Positions 62,208 to 64,000 of a stretch of DNA of 64,000 nt are shown here, piece after piece. The DNA lies in NCBI GenBank assembly GCA_030148505.1, contig JASBTI010000016.1, positions 124,001-188,000 of the forward strand, written 5' to 3'. Under the pieces are notes generated by a model that saw only the letters and a list, made by a program, of their open reading frames with translations, ran no database searches and was not told the DNA's origin. Position numbers and translations under genes: made by a program. The stretch comes from Rhodanobacter sp. GTDB taxonomy: Bacteria > Pseudomonadota > Gammaproteobacteria > Xanthomonadales > Rhodanobacteraceae. Each line of letters opens with the position of its first letter. Position 1 is the first letter of the stretch.

Positions 62208-62819
62208 TCAGGCGCGACCGATGCCCGAATCGCCTTGCTCGAGCGCCGGCGCTGCCCCGGCCACGGCGAGCAGCGATTGCGCGTAGCTGTCCTCGATACT
62301 GACGGTGGAGACCTCGTCCCAGGCAAAGAACGAGGCCTCGCGCATCCACTCCGCATCGGGGCTGAGCTCCTGCATGTGGAAGCCGTCCTCCTCGACGCTG
62401 ACCAGCCGGCCGATGTAGCAGACTTCGGCCTCGTCCTCACTGTCCACGTGCACGCCGATTACCGTGGCCTGCGCTGCCGCGGCCTGGATCACCTCGCGGA
62501 TGTTGTCCAGCGGAAAACCCCGCGGCGGACGCGGCAGGATGTGCTTCAGTGCGAGCGCCTTCTCAAAGAAAGCGTGATGTTTGTCCGGCGCTTCAAGTTC
62601 GGACACGTCACGATGGCGCATCACGTACATGCCGTCGTAGGTGATGCCGTCGCCGACTACCCACAGCAGGAAGAATTCGCGCCCGACGCCTCCCACGTAA
62701 CCGCAGAAGCTACCGTGCTCGAGATCTTCACGCCATAGCCGGACCAAGGTTTGCTTCTGCTGCGCTTCGCGCAGCTGCGCACGCTGGCCGGTGGTCTTGA
62801 GTTCGATGATGTTGCTCAC
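62208..62819 (-). CDS. Hypothetical protein of unknown function
   Basis: A 203-residue soluble protein not recognised. There is no signal peptide or membrane segment. The N-terminus is a charged helix (RAQLREAQQKQTLVRLW). The middle has several strand-like stretches (EFFLLWVVGDGITYDGMYVM). The second half is acidic, with VIGVHVDSEDEAEVCYIGRL. It lies 29 bases after hslU and may be co-transcribed with it. Confidence 0.75.
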   Translation of the reverse strand: MSNIIELKTTGQRAQLREAQQKQTLVRLWREDLEHGSFCGYVGGVGREFFLLWVVGDGITYDGMYVMRHRDVSELEAPDKHHAFFEKALALKHILPRPPRGFPLDNIREVIQAAAAQATVIGVHVDSEDEAEVCYIGRLVSVEEDGFHMQELSPDAEWMREASFFAWDEVSTVSIEDSYAQSLLAVAGAAPALEQGDSGIGRA

Positions 62820-62848
62820 GGCGCGGATTCTAACAGATCGGCTGGTGA

Positions 62849-64000
62849 CTACAGGATGTAGCGGCTGAGATCTTCATCCTGAACCAGGCTATTCAGGCTG
62901 TTGTCTACATGTTCGGCGTCGATGAGGTACTTTTCGCCGGACTTGTCCGCCGCTTCGTAGGAGATTTTCTCCAGCAGGCGCTCCATCACCGTGTGCAACC
63001 GGCGCGCGCCGATGTTCTCGGTGCGTTCGTTCACCTGAAACGCCACTTCAGCCAGCCGGTCGATGCCGGAGTCGGAGAACTCCAGGGTGACGCCCTCGGT
63101 ACCCAGCAGGGCCACGTATTGCTTGGTCAGCGCGTTATTCGGTTCGCGCAGGATGCGCTTGAAATCGCCCACCGACAGTGCCGACAGCTCGACCCGGATC
63201 GGCAGACGACCCTGCAGCTCGGGAATCAGATCGGAGGGCTTGGCCAGTGAAAACGCGCCCGAGGCGATGAACAGCATGTGGTCGGTCTTGATCGGGCCGT
63301 ATTTGGTAGAGACCGTCGAGCCCTCGACTAGCGGCAACAGATCACGCTGCACGCCTTCGCGGCTGACCCCGGCCTGGCCCTGGTCACCACGCTGTACCAC
63401 CTTGTCGATCTCGTCGATGAACACGATGCCGTTCTGCTCGGCGGCCTCCATCGCCTGGGCGCGCACCTCTTCGTCGTTGAGCAACTTGCCGGCTTCCTCG
63501 TCGATCAGCAGTGGCCGCGCCAGCTTGATCGCCAACTTGCGGTTCTGCGTCTTGGCACCGCCGATATTCTGGAACATCTGCCGCAATTGCTGTCCCATCT
63601 CCTCCATGCCCGGCGGCGACATGATTTCCACGCCGACGTTCATGGCAAAGTCCATTTCGATCTCGCGGTCATCGAGGGTGCCTTCGCGCAACTGCTTGCG
63701 CAGCTTTTGGCGGGTATCGCTGTCGATCGCCGGCGCCGTGGTGGGCGTGTCCTGGCTCCAGTCGGCCGGCAGCGGCTGGCGGCGTGGCAATAGCGCGTCG
63801 AGGATGCGGTCCTCGGCCCGGTCCTCGGCCTGCGTGCGCACGCGTTTGATCGCCTGTTCGCGGGTCAGCTTGTAGGCCACGTCGGCGAGATCGCGAATGA
63901 TCGAGTCGACCTCTTTCCCGACATAGCCGACTTCGGTGAATTTGGTCGCCTCGACCTTGACGAACGGGGCGTTGGCCAGGGTGGCCAGACGTCGCGCGAT
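62849..64000 (-). CDS. hslU: ATP-dependent protease ATPase subunit HslU, partial (5' end beyond window)
   Basis: Unfoldase of the HslUV protease. The minus strand reads open from the window edge to the stop, 383 residues, ending EDLSRYIL as in the family. Visible are [20 protein letters not shown], the Walker [13 protein letters not shown] and the sensor segment [16 protein letters not shown]. The Walker A is just beyond the edge. About 60-75 N-terminal residues are missing. Confidence 0.95.
   Translation of the reverse strand: MARRLATLANAPFVKVEATKFTEVGYVGKEVDSIIRDLADVAYKLTREQAIKRVRTQAEDRAEDRILDALLPRRQPLPADWSQDTPTTAPAIDSDTRQKLRKQLREGTLDDREIEMDFAMNVGVEIMSPPGMEEMGQQLRQMFQNIGGAKTQNRKLAIKLARPLLIDEEAGKLLNDEEVRAQAMEAAEQNGIVFIDEIDKVVQRGDQGQAGVSREGVQRDLLPLVEGSTVSTKYGPIKTDHMLFIASGAFSLAKPSDLIPELQGRLPIRVELSALSVGDFKRILREPNNALTKQYVALLGTEGVTLEFSDSGIDRLAEVAFQVNERTENIGARRLHTVMERLLEKISYEAADKSGEKYLIDAEHVDNSLNSLVQDEDLSRYIL

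Overview
The window looks like a chromosomal segment spanning the replication origin of a high-GC gammaproteobacterium, most likely of the Xanthomonadales (Lysobacterales), probably family Rhodanobacteraceae. This rests on gene order: rpmH-rnpA-yidC divergent from dnaA-dnaN-recF-gyrB, followed by a TPR gene and tonB-exbB-exbD-exbD-pdxJ. That order is known from Xanthomonas; the narrower family is an inference. I see no prophage, intact insertion sequence, CRISPR array, rRNA or tRNA.

Left part (1-19.6 kb, mostly minus strand). After a partial bioB, comF and ubiA comes a ten-gene branched-chain amino acid superoperon, read leuA-ilvE-leuC-leuD-leuB-ilvD-ilvC-ilvG-ilvM-ilvA. A small peptide with a Leu/Val/Ile run, followed by a strong terminator, precedes it. 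Upstream lies a second operon, hom-thrB-thrC, with its own Thr/Ile-rich leader peptide. The two leader regions share the same promoter layout, in which the predicted transcription start coincides with the A of the leader ATG. Both leader peptides would therefore be read from leaderless mRNAs. Threonine from the second operon feeds IlvA at the end of the first.

Middle (19.6-38 kb). A glyoxalase-fold gene, a decayed acyl-CoA ligase, a 2-oxoglutarate oxygenase, a YheT-type hydrolase with an acyltransferase, and an Lrp-type regulator divergent from phenylalanine hydroxylase lead to the origin region. oriC is placed between dnaA and dnaN. Two ParB-site palindromes lie inside recF. The TonB energising complex follows.

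Right part (38-64 kb). This holds pdxJ, a phosphopantetheinyl transferase, an acetate module (CrbS-like transporter-kinase, CrbR-like regulator, acs, satP), an S9 peptidase, fbp, and several small enzymes. A RES/Xre-type toxin-antitoxin pair, a ClC channel and mnmE follow. Next is an unusual secreted protein built almost wholly of hexapeptide repeats beside a putative outer-membrane barrel, then ribokinase, an unknown protein and a partial hslU.

The most interesting items are the paired leaderless attenuator peptides, the hexapeptide-repeat protein and its neighbour, the parS-like sites embedded in recF, and the perfect 19-bp hairpin at the end of ilvC.
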